Shown: positions 1-8,179, counted from the stretch's first letter. The stretch is DNA of 64,000 nucleotides from Clostridiales bacterium UBA1390 (GCA_002305315.1 DBQQ01000016.1:1-64000), one strand, 5' to 3'. Translations and numbers: made by a program. Notes: generated from the sequence alone by a model not told the origin.

Positions 1-1
1 C

Positions 2-445
2 GGAAAAATCATCGAAAAGAACATCTTCCTCGACGGCACAACCCGTGATTCCAAGAGCGAACTCATTTTTTCTCTCCTATTCGATCTGCTGGGCATACAA
101 TATACGCACAATTATCCGTTGTACGCGCAAGGGCGCACTTATTGGGTAGACTTCTATTTTCCAGATTCGCAGGATTTCCACGAACATATGGGTATGCTGG
201 ATGACGAGCAATACGCCCAGAATCAGAAACGCAAGCTGGAAGACTACGCCGCGGAGGGGATTCAGGAAAAGAAGAACCTTCTCATCACGAAGGAGCATTA
301 CGTGACGGATTCTCATGATCCCGAAAAGAAGCGCGCCTGCATCGACTTGCGTGAGATCGTGCTGCAGCTCATCTCCTTCGGGAAAGTCGCGCCGCAGAAG
401 GCATTTCGCCTTCTCTTTCCCGACAAACCCCTTCCGAAAATTTAA
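2..445 (+). CDS. PD-(D/E)XK nuclease-like protein, 3' end only
   Basis: The reading frame is already open at the left window edge, so the N-terminus and the true length are unknown. The visible 147 residues have the pattern of a restriction-endonuclease-like (PD-(D/E)XK) domain: a Glu in the SKSE segment, then VDFYF with the acidic residue on a strand, then an EHMGM motif and a YAQNQKRKLEDYAAEGI helix leading to a hydrophobic NLLIT strand. The same VDF...WEHxGM...Y...K arrangement is known from nuclease domains attached to UvrD-like helicases, so this may be the tail of a larger helicase or a stand-alone nuclease. The gene is followed by a clear terminator. The fold assignment is inferred from motifs; the cellular role is unknown. 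Confidence 0.6.
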   Translation, partial: GKIIEKNIFLDGTTRDSKSELIFSLLFDLLGIQYTHNYPLYAQGRTYWVDFYFPDSQDFHEHMGMLDDEQYAQNQKRKLEDYAAEGIQEKKNLLITKEHYVTDSHDPEKKRACIDLREIVLQLISFGKVAPQKAFRLLFPDKPLPKI

Positions 446-477
446 AAAGGCGCCATGTCGGACGCCTTTTTGTCATG
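444..477 (+). terminator. Rho-independent terminator of the left-edge gene
   Basis: Nine-base stem AAAAAGGCG / CGCCTTTTT with a ten-base loop starts at the end of the left-edge gene and runs into a T-tract. The A-rich upstream arm means it could work in both directions. Confidence 0.85.
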
Positions 478-494
478 CCTGGAAATAAGGTAAA

Positions 495-1200
495 GGGACG
501 GAGAAGAGGTATAAAATACATTGCGGGGACGGAGACTATTGCTATTTTATACGCAGACGAGAGATTTGAGGAACGCGAATTTTATAACTGCGTATAAAAA
601 ACGCAGTGGGGACGGAGATGCCTCTGGAATTATACGCAAAAGCGAGATTGACAACTCGCGGATCCTCGAAGTGCGTACAAATCTGTAAAATCCTTCCATT
701 TCAAGCTTCGCAGGGACGGAGATGTGTCTAAAATTATACGCAAATGCGAGATTGACGGCTCACGGATTCTCGAAGTGCGTATAAATCTGTAAGATTCTTC
801 CATTTCGCGCTTCGTAGGGACGGAGATGTCTCCGAAATTATACGCAAATACGAGATCGACAGCTCGCGGATCCTCGAAGTGCGTACAATTCTGTAAGATT
901 CTTCCATTTCAAGCTTCGTAGGGACGGAGATGCCTCTGGAATTATACGCAAATGCGAGATCGACAGCTCACAGATCCTCGAAGTGCGTATAAATCTGTAA
1001 GATTCTTCCATTTCAAGTTTCGCAGGGACGGAGATGCTCCTGCGATTATACGCAAATGCGAGATTGACAGCCCACAGATCCTCGAAGTGCGTATAAATCT
1101 GTAAGATATTTCCATTCGCGGGCGCTGCGGGGACGGAGAAACCCTCAGAATTATACGCGAAATCGAGATTCTGCAGAGTCCTTTCGCCAGATTACGTATA
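495..1200. repeat. Tandem array of 104-bp REP-like hairpin units
   Basis: GGGACGGAG recurs at 495, 526, 609, 713, 817, 921, 1025 and 1130. From 609 onward the spacing is 104, 104, 104, 104 and 105 bp, so this is a head-to-tail array with about five full units plus degenerate edge copies. Each unit contains an inverted repeat, ATTATACGCA ... TGCGTATAA, with an inner CGAG ... CTCG pair, and then a conserved stretch around TCTTCCATTTC. Short frames on the minus strand across the array are repeat artefacts. The combination of a fixed G-rich head and an imperfect palindrome resembles REP/BIME elements mobilised by RAYT (Y1 tyrosine) transposases. No such transposase is in the window. Confidence 0.85.
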
Positions 1201-1262
1201 AAATGTGCCAACCAGATGAAGGATTCGTTTTGATGAGATCATGCAATGAACTAGCGTGAAAT

Positions 1263-1297
1263 AAAACAAACGCCGTACCATCGGCACGGCGCGCAAA
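1263..1297 (-). terminator. Terminator of the minus-strand glycosyltransferase
   Basis: Read on the minus strand, a CGCCGT ... ACGGCG stem with a short loop is followed by TTTGTTTTATT just past the stop codon at 1308. Confidence 0.75.
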
Positions 1298-1307
1298 GAG
1301 ACAGTAT

Positions 1308-2531
1308 TTAATTGGAACTCTGATCATCCGTATGAGAGGAGATCGTATCTGCAGGGACGGAATGCTCTGCAGCATTTGTATCAGGAGCTGTATCTGTCGC
1401 TTGTGCGGCGGGTTCCAAATAACCGCAATCTGCCAAAATGAAACCGCAGAGCTGTGCAGCGGCAGTAGGATCTACATAAAGTTCCTGTGCAGCCTGCATG
1501 CGTTCTCGAACAGATGCATCATCCAGCAGGGTACGCACCGCATCCACGTAGTCAGCTTTTTTCTCAGGGACAAGAGCAAGACCATGCCTTTCAAAGAAAG
1601 AAGCATTCTGTGTCTCGCAGCCTGGGATAGGATCTGTCAAAACAAGAGGTATTTTCTTGGAAGCAGCCTCTGTTGACGTGAGTCCCCCAGGTTTGGTCAA
1701 GAGAAGATCTGCAGCGTCCATGTAAAGACTAACCTGTTCGGTGTAGTTTACGACAAAAATATTTGAGTAAGCTGCGAATTGTTTTTTTAATTTTTCTTGG
1801 ATTTTTTCGTTGTTGCCGCAAAGAATGACAAGACTCAGACGAGTTCCATATTCTTTATAGAGTTGAGATGCCATCTGTCCTAGATGTCCATATCCCATGC
1901 TGCCAGACATAAGAAGAATCATACGGCCTTCTGTAGGCAGCCCCAGAGCTTGACGGGCCTCTTTTTGATCTCGTCGAACACCAAAGGTGCGTTGTACTGG
2001 AATTCCCAATGGAACCAGCTTTTCGCGGGGAATCCCAGAGCGAATAAATTCTCTTGATAATTCTCTGTGAGGAATAAAGAAATAGTCTGGCTGTGTCTCT
2101 TCCCAGAAAGGGATGCAGGTATAATCCGTAGCGACCGCATAGGTGCGAACGGAAAGATTTCGTTTCTTTTTCAGGTACGTGATTGCTTCTGCAGGGAAGA
2201 GATGAGGCATCACTATCGCATCAAAATGATTTTCTTCGATATACTGACCCAGTTTTAGGGCATATTTGCGATTGAAAGCGTATACGATAGATTTACGGTG
2301 AGGGGAGCTGATCCAATGGGCAATGTTATAGGCCAATTGAAACAGCATGGGAGTCTTCGTCGTGACATTGATATAGATCGAAGAGGCCTGCTTCGAAGCG
2401 CGGGGGCCGGCAAAGGACAGAGTATCCAAAAACTCACAGTCGATCCCGCGACGATGGAACTCTTCATATAAAGCCCTTCCGGCAGCATTATGACCGCCTC
2501 CGGTATTGCAGGAAAGAATAAGCACTTTCAT
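1308..2531 (-). CDS. MGDG synthase-type glycosyltransferase (processive glycolipid synthase family)
   Basis: A 407-residue protein of the MGDG synthase/MurG-like GT28 family. These enzymes transfer a sugar from a nucleotide sugar to diacylglycerol at the cytoplasmic face of the membrane. The N-terminus KVLILSCNTGGGHNAAGRAL has the family's glycine-rich acceptor loop. The C-terminal half has GSMGYGHLG and a donor-binding TKPGGLTSTEA segment typical of GT-B enzymes. The C-terminal tail (last ~30 residues) is acidic and Thr/Asp-rich and looks unstructured. The frame is open to 2606, but I start at the ATG at 2531, which gives the canonical N-terminus and has an AGAAGGA ribosome site. A sigma-A-like promoter lies just upstream. 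Sugar and lipid substrates cannot be read from sequence. Confidence 0.85.
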   Translation of the reverse strand: MKVLILSCNTGGGHNAAGRALYEEFHRRGIDCEFLDTLSFAGPRASKQASSIYINVTTKTPMLFQLAYNIAHWISSPHRKSIVYAFNRKYALKLGQYIEENHFDAIVMPHLFPAEAITYLKKKRNLSVRTYAVATDYTCIPFWEETQPDYFFIPHRELSREFIRSGIPREKLVPLGIPVQRTFGVRRDQKEARQALGLPTEGRMILLMSGSMGYGHLGQMASQLYKEYGTRLSLVILCGNNEKIQEKLKKQFAAYSNIFVVNYTEQVSLYMDAADLLLTKPGGLTSTEAASKKIPLVLTDPIPGCETQNASFFERHGLALVPEKKADYVDAVRTLLDDASVRERMQAAQELYVDPTAAAQLCGFILADCGYLEPAAQATDTAPDTNAAEHSVPADTISSHTDDQSSN

Positions 2532-2577
2532 AACCAGTGGATCCTTCTTTCTCGTAGATTTTATAGTACGCAAATAT

Positions 2578-2606
2578 AGGATAGCACAGATTACAGGAAA
2601 ATGCAA
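2578..2606 (-). promoter_or_regulatory. Sigma-A-type promoter for the glycosyltransferase
   Basis: On the minus strand TTGCAT and TATCCT are separated by exactly 17 bp, 47 bases or more upstream of the chosen start codon. The position supports the start at 2531 rather than the longer frame. Confidence 0.6.
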
Positions 2607-2652
2607 GAAATCTTAATACAATTGTAACAAAATTAAGATGCCTTAAGAGAAA

Positions 2653-3201
2653 TTAAGATTCGAGCTGTCGTCCGAGAATGAGTGCCGCAGCAGAAGTCAG
2701 CTTGACATCACCGTCTGTACAGATGATCGACTCTGGAGAAAGGAGCAGTACAGCGCCAGCAGTGTCTCCTTCTGCTAAAATTGGGAAAATGACTTCCCCG
2801 ACAAAGTGTTTAGCGGATAGGGTAGAAACGGGAATTACAAAGTTTTTGTCTGTGTTTTGAGCGGTAACACCAGTGCGGTTTGAAATCAGTTGACGTAACT
2901 CAACAGTAATCTCTTGTCCCAAAAGGTCTTTTTTATATTTCCCGGATGCAGCAATGATTCGATCTCTATCACATACACAGGCGGTCAGACCGCTTGTTTG
3001 AGCCAGTGCATCGGTGATTTGGCGAGCCATATCTCCCAATTCACCGATGGGGGAGTATTTTTTCAGGATAATTTCTCCATTCTGGGCGGTGAATATTTCT
3101 AAGGGATCGGTCTGTCGAATATGCAGAGTCCGACGAATTTCTTTGGGAATGACAATACGTCCCAGATCGTCAATCCTTCGTACAATTCCAGTTGCTTTCA
3201 T
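2653..3201 (-). CDS. spoVT: Stage V sporulation protein T (AbrB/SpoVT-family regulator)
   Basis: A 182-residue transcription regulator. Residues 1-50 form the swapped-hairpin AbrB DNA-binding domain (MKATGIVRRIDDLGRIVIPKE start, then IRRTLHIRQTDPLEIF). Residues ~55-180 form the GAF-like sensor domain characteristic of SpoVT. The length agrees with the Bacillus protein (~178). In Bacillus it modulates sigma-G genes late in spore formation. The ribosome site AAGGAG lies at good spacing before the ATG. It is divergent from hup, and the intervening 300 bp contains the hup promoter. The mazG-like gene that usually sits between spoVT and hup in Firmicutes is not present. Confidence 0.96.
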   Translation of the reverse strand: MKATGIVRRIDDLGRIVIPKEIRRTLHIRQTDPLEIFTAQNGEIILKKYSPIGELGDMARQITDALAQTSGLTACVCDRDRIIAASGKYKKDLLGQEITVELRQLISNRTGVTAQNTDKNFVIPVSTLSAKHFVGEVIFPILAEGDTAGAVLLLSPESIICTDGDVKLTSAAALILGRQLES

Positions 3202-3352
3202 ATAGATCTGTCTCCTTATGCTTATTTTTAGGTGATGGGGCTATTGTTTGAAAAAGAAAATGAATTTATTCTTGGACGTGGGGAAAAGTTTGGACGGGGC
3301 GGAGATTTTGGGCAAAAAAACGGTAAAACCGGGATTATTTTGCATTTGGCCC

Positions 3353-3381
3353 TTGACAAACCTAAGAAAAATGAGTATAAA
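3353..3381 (+). promoter_or_regulatory. Sigma-A promoter of hup
   Basis: TTGACA at 3353 and TATAAA at 3376 are separated by exactly 17 bp, about 120 bp before the HU start codon. This is a near-consensus promoter, fitting for an abundant nucleoid protein. Confidence 0.85.
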
Positions 3382-3416
3382 TAGGAATAGGACAGAGATA
3401 AGGGACTGGGATAGCC

Positions 3417-3469
3417 CACAGGGATGCAGAAAAAGCATCTTTAAGGTTTTCAGATGATGCGTCCCTGTG
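3417..3469 (+). promoter_or_regulatory. Structured 5' leader hairpin of hup
   Basis: CACAGGGATGC at 3417 pairs with GCGTCCCTGTG at 3459, with an inner 30-nt loop region, inside the transcribed leader. There is no T-run after it, so it is more likely an mRNA-stabilising or translation-affecting element than a terminator. Its function is not known. Confidence 0.5.
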
Positions 3470-3504
3470 CTTTGATCCAAATATTTTAAGGAGGAATTTT
3501 TACG

Positions 3505-3783
3505 ATGAACAAGGCAGAACTTGTAGCCGCGCTGGCTGAATCCATGGAAGTGACCAAGAAGGATGCTGAGAAGTTCCTGAAGGCTTTCGAAGAAGTGGTA
3601 ACTGACGAATTGAGAAAGGGTGGAAAGGTGCAGCTGGTTGGCTTTGGTACTTTCGAAGTTGGCAAGAGACCGGCACGTTCCGGTATCAATCCTCGTACCA
3701 AGGAAACGATCGAGATTCCGGCAGCGAACTCTCCGAAGTTCAAGGCTGGCAAGGCCCTGAAGGATGCCGTCAACGAAAGGTAA
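3505..3783 (+). CDS. hup: DNA-binding protein HU
   Basis: A 92-residue histone-like protein that binds and bends DNA as a dimer. It starts MNKAELVAALAESMEVTKKD, has the family signature GFGTFEVGKRPARSGINPRTKE (the DNA-wrapping arm), and ends with the FKAGKALKDAV helix, all at the usual length. AAGGAGG lies 8 bp before the ATG. Its placement upstream of rqcP, yabP, yabQ and divIC is the conserved Firmicutes arrangement. Confidence 0.97.
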   Translation: MNKAELVAALAESMEVTKKDAEKFLKAFEEVVTDELRKGGKVQLVGFGTFEVGKRPARSGINPRTKETIEIPAANSPKFKAGKALKDAVNER

Positions 3784-3792
3784 GACTAGATT

Positions 3793-3826
3793 AAGCGCCT
3801 GCGGAAAATGCTCCGGAGGCGCTTTG
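3793..3826 (+). terminator. Terminator after hup
   Basis: AAGCGCCTgCGGA pairs with TCCGgAGGCGCTT and is followed by TGTTTGT, right after the HU stop codon. It separates hup from the intron-like element and the sporulation operon. Confidence 0.85.
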
Positions 3827-3836
3827 TTTGTATGAT

Positions 3837-4290
3837 GTGCATGCTGTCAGTCTGTGGTGAAAGTCCACAAGGGGCGTAATTGCCGACGAACCCTATAGTG
3901 ACCCCCAAGGTTTACATCGCGAGATGTGGGCGAGAAGAAGGAATAGGAGCTGGAAACAGGATGGCTTCGATTCACAAGATATGTTGATGACTGCGTAAGA
4001 GGGGGCAAAAGCGAATTGAGTGTGAAAAGAGTGACGCAGACAATAGGGATTGCAGAAGCTGGGAATCGGAAAAGACCCTGCAAGGTTGACAGCGTACTGT
4101 GGAGACCGCTATTACTGGGTAGCGCCTAAGACATGCGCTATTAGGGCAATTTCTAAAGGGGTAAAGCAAGATTTGTAAGCTGTCTTGACTGTTATAATGA
4201 GAGACTTGCTCTGAAGTTGTGTTGAAGGGCCGGATGCCGAACGGCATGTACGGTGGTGCGAGAGGGGAGAGAAAATCTTCCCTATTCGAT
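3837..4290 (+). ncRNA. ORF-less group II intron-like RNA (mobile ribozyme remnant)
   Basis: This 450-nt non-coding stretch has hallmarks of both ends of a bacterial group II intron. The 5' end starts GTGC and contains TGGTGAAAGTCCACAAGG, a typical domain I opening. The 3' end has a domain V-like hairpin, GCCGGATGCCGAACGGCATGT followed by ACGGT (4228-4253), and then a domain VI-like GAGAGGGGAGA...TCTTCCCTATTCGAT end. No reverse transcriptase/maturase frame is present, and the domain IV position is only a short loop. The catalytic triad position of domain V reads GGC rather than the usual AGC, so activity is doubtful. It sits between the hup terminator and the rqcP ribosome site. Boundaries are approximate. 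Confidence 0.65.
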
Positions 4291-4313
4291 TTCCGAAAGG
4301 GGGGAAGAGGATA

Positions 4314-4556
4314 ATGAGGCTGGACAAATACTTGAAAGTTTCAAGATTGATTAAGCGGCGTACTGTGGCAAATGAAGCGTGTGATGCAGGGAGAGTCTTG
4401 GTGAATGGGAAAGTCGCCAAGGCCAGTACAGCGGTGAAGGAAGGCGACGTGCTGGAGATTCAGTTCGGAAATAGTACATTGCGGGCAGAGGTGTTAATGT
4501 TAACGGATACAACTCGCAAAGAAGATGCGAAAGAAATGTACAGACGACTTCCGTAA
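4314..4556 (+). CDS. rqcP: RNA-binding S4 domain protein RqcP (YabO)
   Basis: An 80-residue protein made of one S4 RNA-binding domain: [26 protein letters not shown], then the VNGKVAKAS and VKEGDVLEI strands. The orthologue in Bacillus acts with RqcH in ribosome-associated quality control, adding poly-alanine tails on stalled 50S subunits. Its length is typical. The ribosome site AAAGGGGGGAAGAGG lies directly before the ATG and only ~10 bp after the apparent 3' end of the intron-like RNA. It probably opens the rqcP-yabP-yabQ-divIC transcript. Confidence 0.93.
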   Translation: MRLDKYLKVSRLIKRRTVANEACDAGRVLVNGKVAKASTAVKEGDVLEIQFGNSTLRAEVLMLTDTTRKEDAKEMYRRLP

Positions 4557-4634
4557 GAGTGGCATAATCTGAAGCCTCCCCTCATATATTGAACAAAGGA
4601 GCCGGATTCCAAAAAAGAACGGGGGGATGTTAGG

Positions 4635-4913
4635 GTGGAAGGAATGTCGCCGCATCGGCTGATCCTGGATAACCGGGCTCATATGGAGATTACGGGAGTA
4701 CTGGATTTGCTCATGTTTGATGAGACAGAGATCGTGCTGGAAACCTCTGCGGGCGTATTAAACATACGAGGGGATCAGCTGCATATGAATACGATGACGC
4801 TGGAGAAGGGGCTCCTGGTTCTGGCGGGAGATATTGCGGAGATCTTTTATGAAGAACCTGGAACAATGAAGAAGTCAAAAACAGGGTTGATGAGCAAGTG
4901 GATAAAGGGCTGA
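4635..4913 (+). CDS. yabP: Sporulation protein YabP
   Basis: A 92-residue YabP/YqfC-family protein needed for normal spore formation in Bacillus. Family features are HRLILDNRAHMEITGVLDLLMFDET near the N-terminus and a following LNIRGDQLHM strand with LEKGLLVLAGDI. The frame begins with GTG at 4635; an ATG three codons later (4644) is also possible. It lies 4 bp before yabQ, so the two are translationally coupled. Confidence 0.92.
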   Translation: MEGMSPHRLILDNRAHMEITGVLDLLMFDETEIVLETSAGVLNIRGDQLHMNTMTLEKGLLVLAGDIAEIFYEEPGTMKKSKTGLMSKWIKG

Positions 4914-4917
4914 TAGG

Positions 4918-5289
4918 ATGAATGATGCATGCCGTTTTTTTCTGTTAGCTTGTTTGTACGGATTTGGAGCGTGTTTGGGTTATGATTTACTGCGGTTATG
5001 GCGCAGAATAATCCCTCACTCGCTCCTTTTCATTCATGGGGAAGACCTGCTGTTTTTCGGAGGTTGTACCGCTATTTTTTTGTATGGCGTATGGAGCCAG
5101 GCACAGGGGCAGCTGCGGGGATATTATTTTTTGGGAATGGCTTTGGCTGGCCTCGTATATATATGGGGAATACACCCTCTCCTGCAGAAATCGATACGTT
5201 TTTTAGGGGAGTTCCGTTCAAAATACGAAAAGACTGTAAAAGTTACGGGAAAAGTTTCGGAAAATGCAAAAAAAAGCATTGACGGATGA
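4918..5289 (+). CDS. yabQ: Spore cortex biosynthesis protein YabQ
   Basis: A 123-residue membrane protein of the YabQ family, required for cortex formation at the forespore outer membrane in Bacillus. Three hydrophobic stretches are visible (around residues 6-25, 40-60 and 70-90), followed by a basic, Lys-rich C-terminal tail. It follows yabP closely. No other start fits as well as the ATG at 4918. Confidence 0.9.
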   Translation: MNDACRFFLLACLYGFGACLGYDLLRLWRRIIPHSLLFIHGEDLLFFGGCTAIFLYGVWSQAQGQLRGYYFLGMALAGLVYIWGIHPLLQKSIRFLGEFRSKYEKTVKVTGKVSENAKKSIDG

Positions 5290-5337
5290 CGAAAAATATT
5301 ATATCATGGTAAGCATGAAAGCAAAAGGCGGGATATC

Positions 5338-5673
5338 ATGTCGTATCAGAAGAAAAAGAAGCGCGGCATGGCAGCGAGGGAGCAAGCAGCAGGCAAAAAG
5401 CTGGGACATTCACTCAGAAACTTTTGTATCGCCGGTTTCTTTCTTGCTTTCGTGTTCGGGTGTTTTTTGCATCATCAGCAGCTGCAGGATCAGATTGCAG
5501 CCGTTCATCTGGAGACACAGGCCGTAGAATCCCAGGTGGACGAGGAGTTAGAGAAACAGATTGATCTGAAGGCGAAGCAGAGTTATCTGCAAACCGACGA
5601 TTATTATGCGCGGCTGGCACGTGAGCGTTTCCATCTTCTGAAAGAAGGAGAGCACATGTACGTTTTTGAATAG
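5338..5673 (+). CDS. divIC: Septum formation initiator DivIC/FtsB-like
   Basis: A 111-residue bitopic membrane protein. It has a short basic cytoplasmic N-terminus (KKKKRGMAAREQAAGKKLG), one transmembrane segment at about residues 30-48, and then a heptad-rich coiled coil (LQDQIAAVHLETQAVESQVDEELEKQ). The end is RLARERFHLLKEGEHMYVFE, the conserved DivIC/FtsB tail. It acts with DivIB and FtsL in the divisome. It lies between yabQ and spoIIE, the usual position. Confidence 0.9.
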   Translation: MSYQKKKKRGMAAREQAAGKKLGHSLRNFCIAGFFLAFVFGCFLHHQQLQDQIAAVHLETQAVESQVDEELEKQIDLKAKQSYLQTDDYYARLARERFHLLKEGEHMYVFE

Positions 5674-5764
5674 GTACATCGTTTGTCCGATGGGGAAGGC
5701 GATGTGCCTTTTTTGTATCTTCGCGGCGAAAAATGTCTGAAAATTTTTTGAGAGATCTTCCCGA

Positions 5765-5799
5765 TTTTGACATCCTTTGTAGGACAGACCCTCTATAAT
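5765..5799 (+). promoter_or_regulatory. Candidate Spo0A-activated promoter of spoIIE
   Basis: TTGACA at 5767 and TATAAT at 5794 are both perfect but are 21 bp apart, four more than sigma-A prefers. In Bacillus the Spo0A-activated promoters spoIIE and spoIIG have just this long spacing, with Spo0A boxes overlapping the -35. Here TTTTGACA (5765-5772) reads TGTCAAAA on the other strand, matching the 0A-box TGTCRAA pattern and overlapping the -35. A weaker TGTCTGA lies at 5734. Location 35 bp before the spoIIE start fits. Confidence 0.75.
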
Positions 5800-5833
5800 A
5801 GGACGAAACGAGCTTCTTGGGGGGAGGTGTCTT

Positions 5834-8170
5834 ATGGAAGGACTCAATGGGCTGCAGCGCCAGATAAAGAATAAAAAGAGCAGGACATGGGTGATGCCAG
5901 CCTGGGCAATGGATCTTTTGTGGAGCATACCGGCGTTATTCTTGATGAGGATCCCGGTCTTTCTGAATTTGTATATTTTAGGTCCCGCCTACCTATGCTT
6001 GCTGATGCGCAGACCGGTCAGAGGGCGTATGGGGGCGGTATGGTGTTTAACCGGCGTTCTCAGTATGTATCAGGAACCGGATGCGGGGAAATATGGGATT
6101 TTGATTTTCTTGCTTTGGATTGCGGAGGAATGGGTTCATCGCAAGGGAAACAGAGTTTCTGATATGGGATGCAGTCTCATGAATGCGTTAATGCTGCCGA
6201 TGGCGACACTCCTATCTTCCTGGATTTTCCACAGTAACTACTCATTCCTGTTGGTTATAGTAGAGACAGGTATGTTTTGGATCTGGATATTTTTATATCA
6301 GATGGGGGCGGATGTCATACAAAGGGGAAAAACGGGGGGGGTGATGCTTTCGGAAGAGGATCAGACAATGGCTTTATCCGCGTGCTTAGGGACCTTTCTG
6401 GCATTTTTTCCCTGGGATGTAGCTTGGATGGCGCCACTTCTTTTTTTGACCATGGTGGCGTCCTACGGTCGTGGCATTGGCTTTGGTCTACTGGTGAGTC
6501 TGCCGGCAACGGCTGTTTTGCGGATTCTGGGAATATCGGGGGAAAGCCTATTTGTCCTTTGCATTCTGTGTACAATTCTGTGCAGTTTTTTTCGAGAACT
6601 GGGAAGAGCCACGGTGGTGCTGGGGAATCTGGTAGGAGGGGTCATGTTGCTGCTCTTATATCAGGGGCAGGTTGTGCTATGGGAGATCATAGCGCTTTTG
6701 GCAGCTGGCCTTGCATTCTTATGGGTACCGACAGCCTGGTATGAGAAAAAACTTTGGGGACCGATGTGGCAGGAAACATCTGGGACTGCCCAAGTACGAA
6801 CCATGCAGCAACATGTGAACCAGATGTTAGCTCGAAGCGCTGCGTCCATGGAAGAAATGGGGGAGGTGCTGCGGGAGACGGCAAAAGAAGAAACACTGGA
6901 AAACATGGATACAAGTCGTATTTTTGAAGATTTAGCAGAAAGAGTATGCGGAAACTGTCCTGATCGAAATCAATGCTGGGGAGGCTATTTCAGTGAAACC
7001 TATGAAACGATTGAAGCGATTATGGATGCGGCGAGGAGTAAGGGGATTATAGAAAAGAAGGATATTCCATTATATTTTTTGAATCGTTGCCGTAACAGCG
7101 AAGAGTTTATTCGCAGAACCAATCGCCACTATGAGCTCTATCGACTGAATCTCAGTTGGGAGAACAGAATGCGGCGCAGTGCCGCGATTACGGCGGATCA
7201 GCTTCATAATATGGCAGAAATGCTGCAGAATATGAGAAATTATCTCTGTGCGCAGCTGGAGATGGATCAGAGTTTAGGCCATAAGATACAGGAAGAACTT
7301 ATGCGCGGAAACCTTCCGGTTTTACGTACGCAGGTTTTGAAAGATTTAAAGACGGATCGATATACTTTGAACTTGCAAGTACGGATAGGGCACAGCCAGA
7401 AATTAAAGCATCAGCTGGAGGCACGCATGGGATCTATGCTAGGCCGTCCCATGCAGGTGGTAAACTCTCGGATGATTAAGCAGGGGCTCTGGGACTGGCA
7501 GATGGAAGAGAGCTGTCGCCTGCGGGTGGAGAGCAGTGTCTTATCCAAGGGGAAAGAACGTGTCAACGGAGATAGTACCTGGATGGGACGACTTCCTGGG
7601 GGGCGCTATGTGGCCGCCATCAGCGATGGCATGGGGATTGGCAGCCAGGCGGGAGGAGAGAGCGAACGGGCCCTGCGGATTTTGCGTTTATTATTGGAAG
7701 CGGGAGCAGAGGAGGAAGAAGCGATTCGCTTGTTAAACTCTATGCTGCTGCTTTGTGGGGACGGAGAACATTTTTCTACTGTTGATTTGGTTGTGATGAA
7801 TCTGTATACGGGCAGTGTACACATAGCCAAGGCCGGCAGTGCGGCTACCATTTTGAAAAAACAAAGTCGGATTCAAGTGTACCGCTCAGATAATGTGCCT
7901 GTGGGAATCATGGAAAAGGCGGAATGGGAGGCATTCCAGGATCATGTGACAGAGGGAGACTGGATTGTCTTAGCATCTGATGGCGTCTTTGACCAGCAAC
8001 GCGATGGGGAAAGCGTGGAACGCAAGATTCGAGGGATTATGCTGCGGCAAACGGAAGCTACCAGTGCCAAGATGGCGCAAAGCATCTATGATTCTGTATG
8101 TACGGGATGGCAGCAGGAAGATGATATGACAATTATTGTTCTCAAGGTACAAGGAAACGAAGGGATATAA
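5834..8170 (+). CDS. spoIIE: Stage II sporulation protein E, serine phosphatase
   Basis: A 778-residue membrane-anchored PP2C-type phosphatase. It dephosphorylates the anti-anti-sigma factor SpoIIAA, releasing sigma-F in the forespore. Residues ~20-300 hold about ten membrane segments. A central region follows that contains the CGNCPDRNQCWGGYF cysteine cluster. The C-terminal PP2C domain (~570-775) shows ISDGMGIGSQA, a metal-binding Asp in STVDLVV, VLASDGVFDQQ and a terminal DDMTIIVLKV. Its length is close to Bacillus SpoIIE (827). Start ATG follows GGGGGGAGG. It is preceded by the long-spacer promoter described separately and followed by a palindromic repeat array and a terminator. Confidence 0.95.
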   Translation: MEGLNGLQRQIKNKKSRTWVMPAWAMDLLWSIPALFLMRIPVFLNLYILGPAYLCLLMRRPVRGRMGAVWCLTGVLSMYQEPDAGKYGILIFLLWIAEEWVHRKGNRVSDMGCSLMNALMLPMATLLSSWIFHSNYSFLLVIVETGMFWIWIFLYQMGADVIQRGKTGGVMLSEEDQTMALSACLGTFLAFFPWDVAWMAPLLFLTMVASYGRGIGFGLLVSLPATAVLRILGISGESLFVLCILCTILCSFFRELGRATVVLGNLVGGVMLLLLYQGQVVLWEIIALLAAGLAFLWVPTAWYEKKLWGPMWQETSGTAQVRTMQQHVNQMLARSAASMEEMGEVLRETAKEETLENMDTSRIFEDLAERVCGNCPDRNQCWGGYFSETYETIEAIMDAARSKGIIEKKDIPLYFLNRCRNSEEFIRRTNRHYELYRLNLSWENRMRRSAAITADQLHNMAEMLQNMRNYLCAQLEMDQSLGHKIQEELMRGNLPVLRTQVLKDLKTDRYTLNLQVRIGHSQKLKHQLEARMGSMLGRPMQVVNSRMIKQGLWDWQMEESCRLRVESSVLSKGKERVNGDSTWMGRLPGGRYVAAISDGMGIGSQAGGESERALRILRLLLEAGAEEEEAIRLLNSMLLLCGDGEHFSTVDLVVMNLYTGSVHIAKAGSAATILKKQSRIQVYRSDNVPVGIMEKAEWEAFQDHVTEGDWIVLASDGVFDQQRDGESVERKIRGIMLRQTEATSAKMAQSIYDSVCTGWQQEDDMTIIVLKVQGNEGI

Positions 8171-8179
8171 GGGGGGATG

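Noticed and set aside
495..1200. CRISPR array
   Set aside because: The units are 104 bp with the whole unit conserved; there is no short repeat with unique spacers and no cas genes nearby.
942..1375. Minus-strand frames across the 104-bp array
   Set aside because: Composed of repeat units; no ribosome site and no protein-like composition.
7760..7770. GGGACGGAG inside spoIIE (also at 28082 in the FAD gene) as further REP heads
   Set aside because: Single occurrences within conserved coding sequence, without the palindrome.
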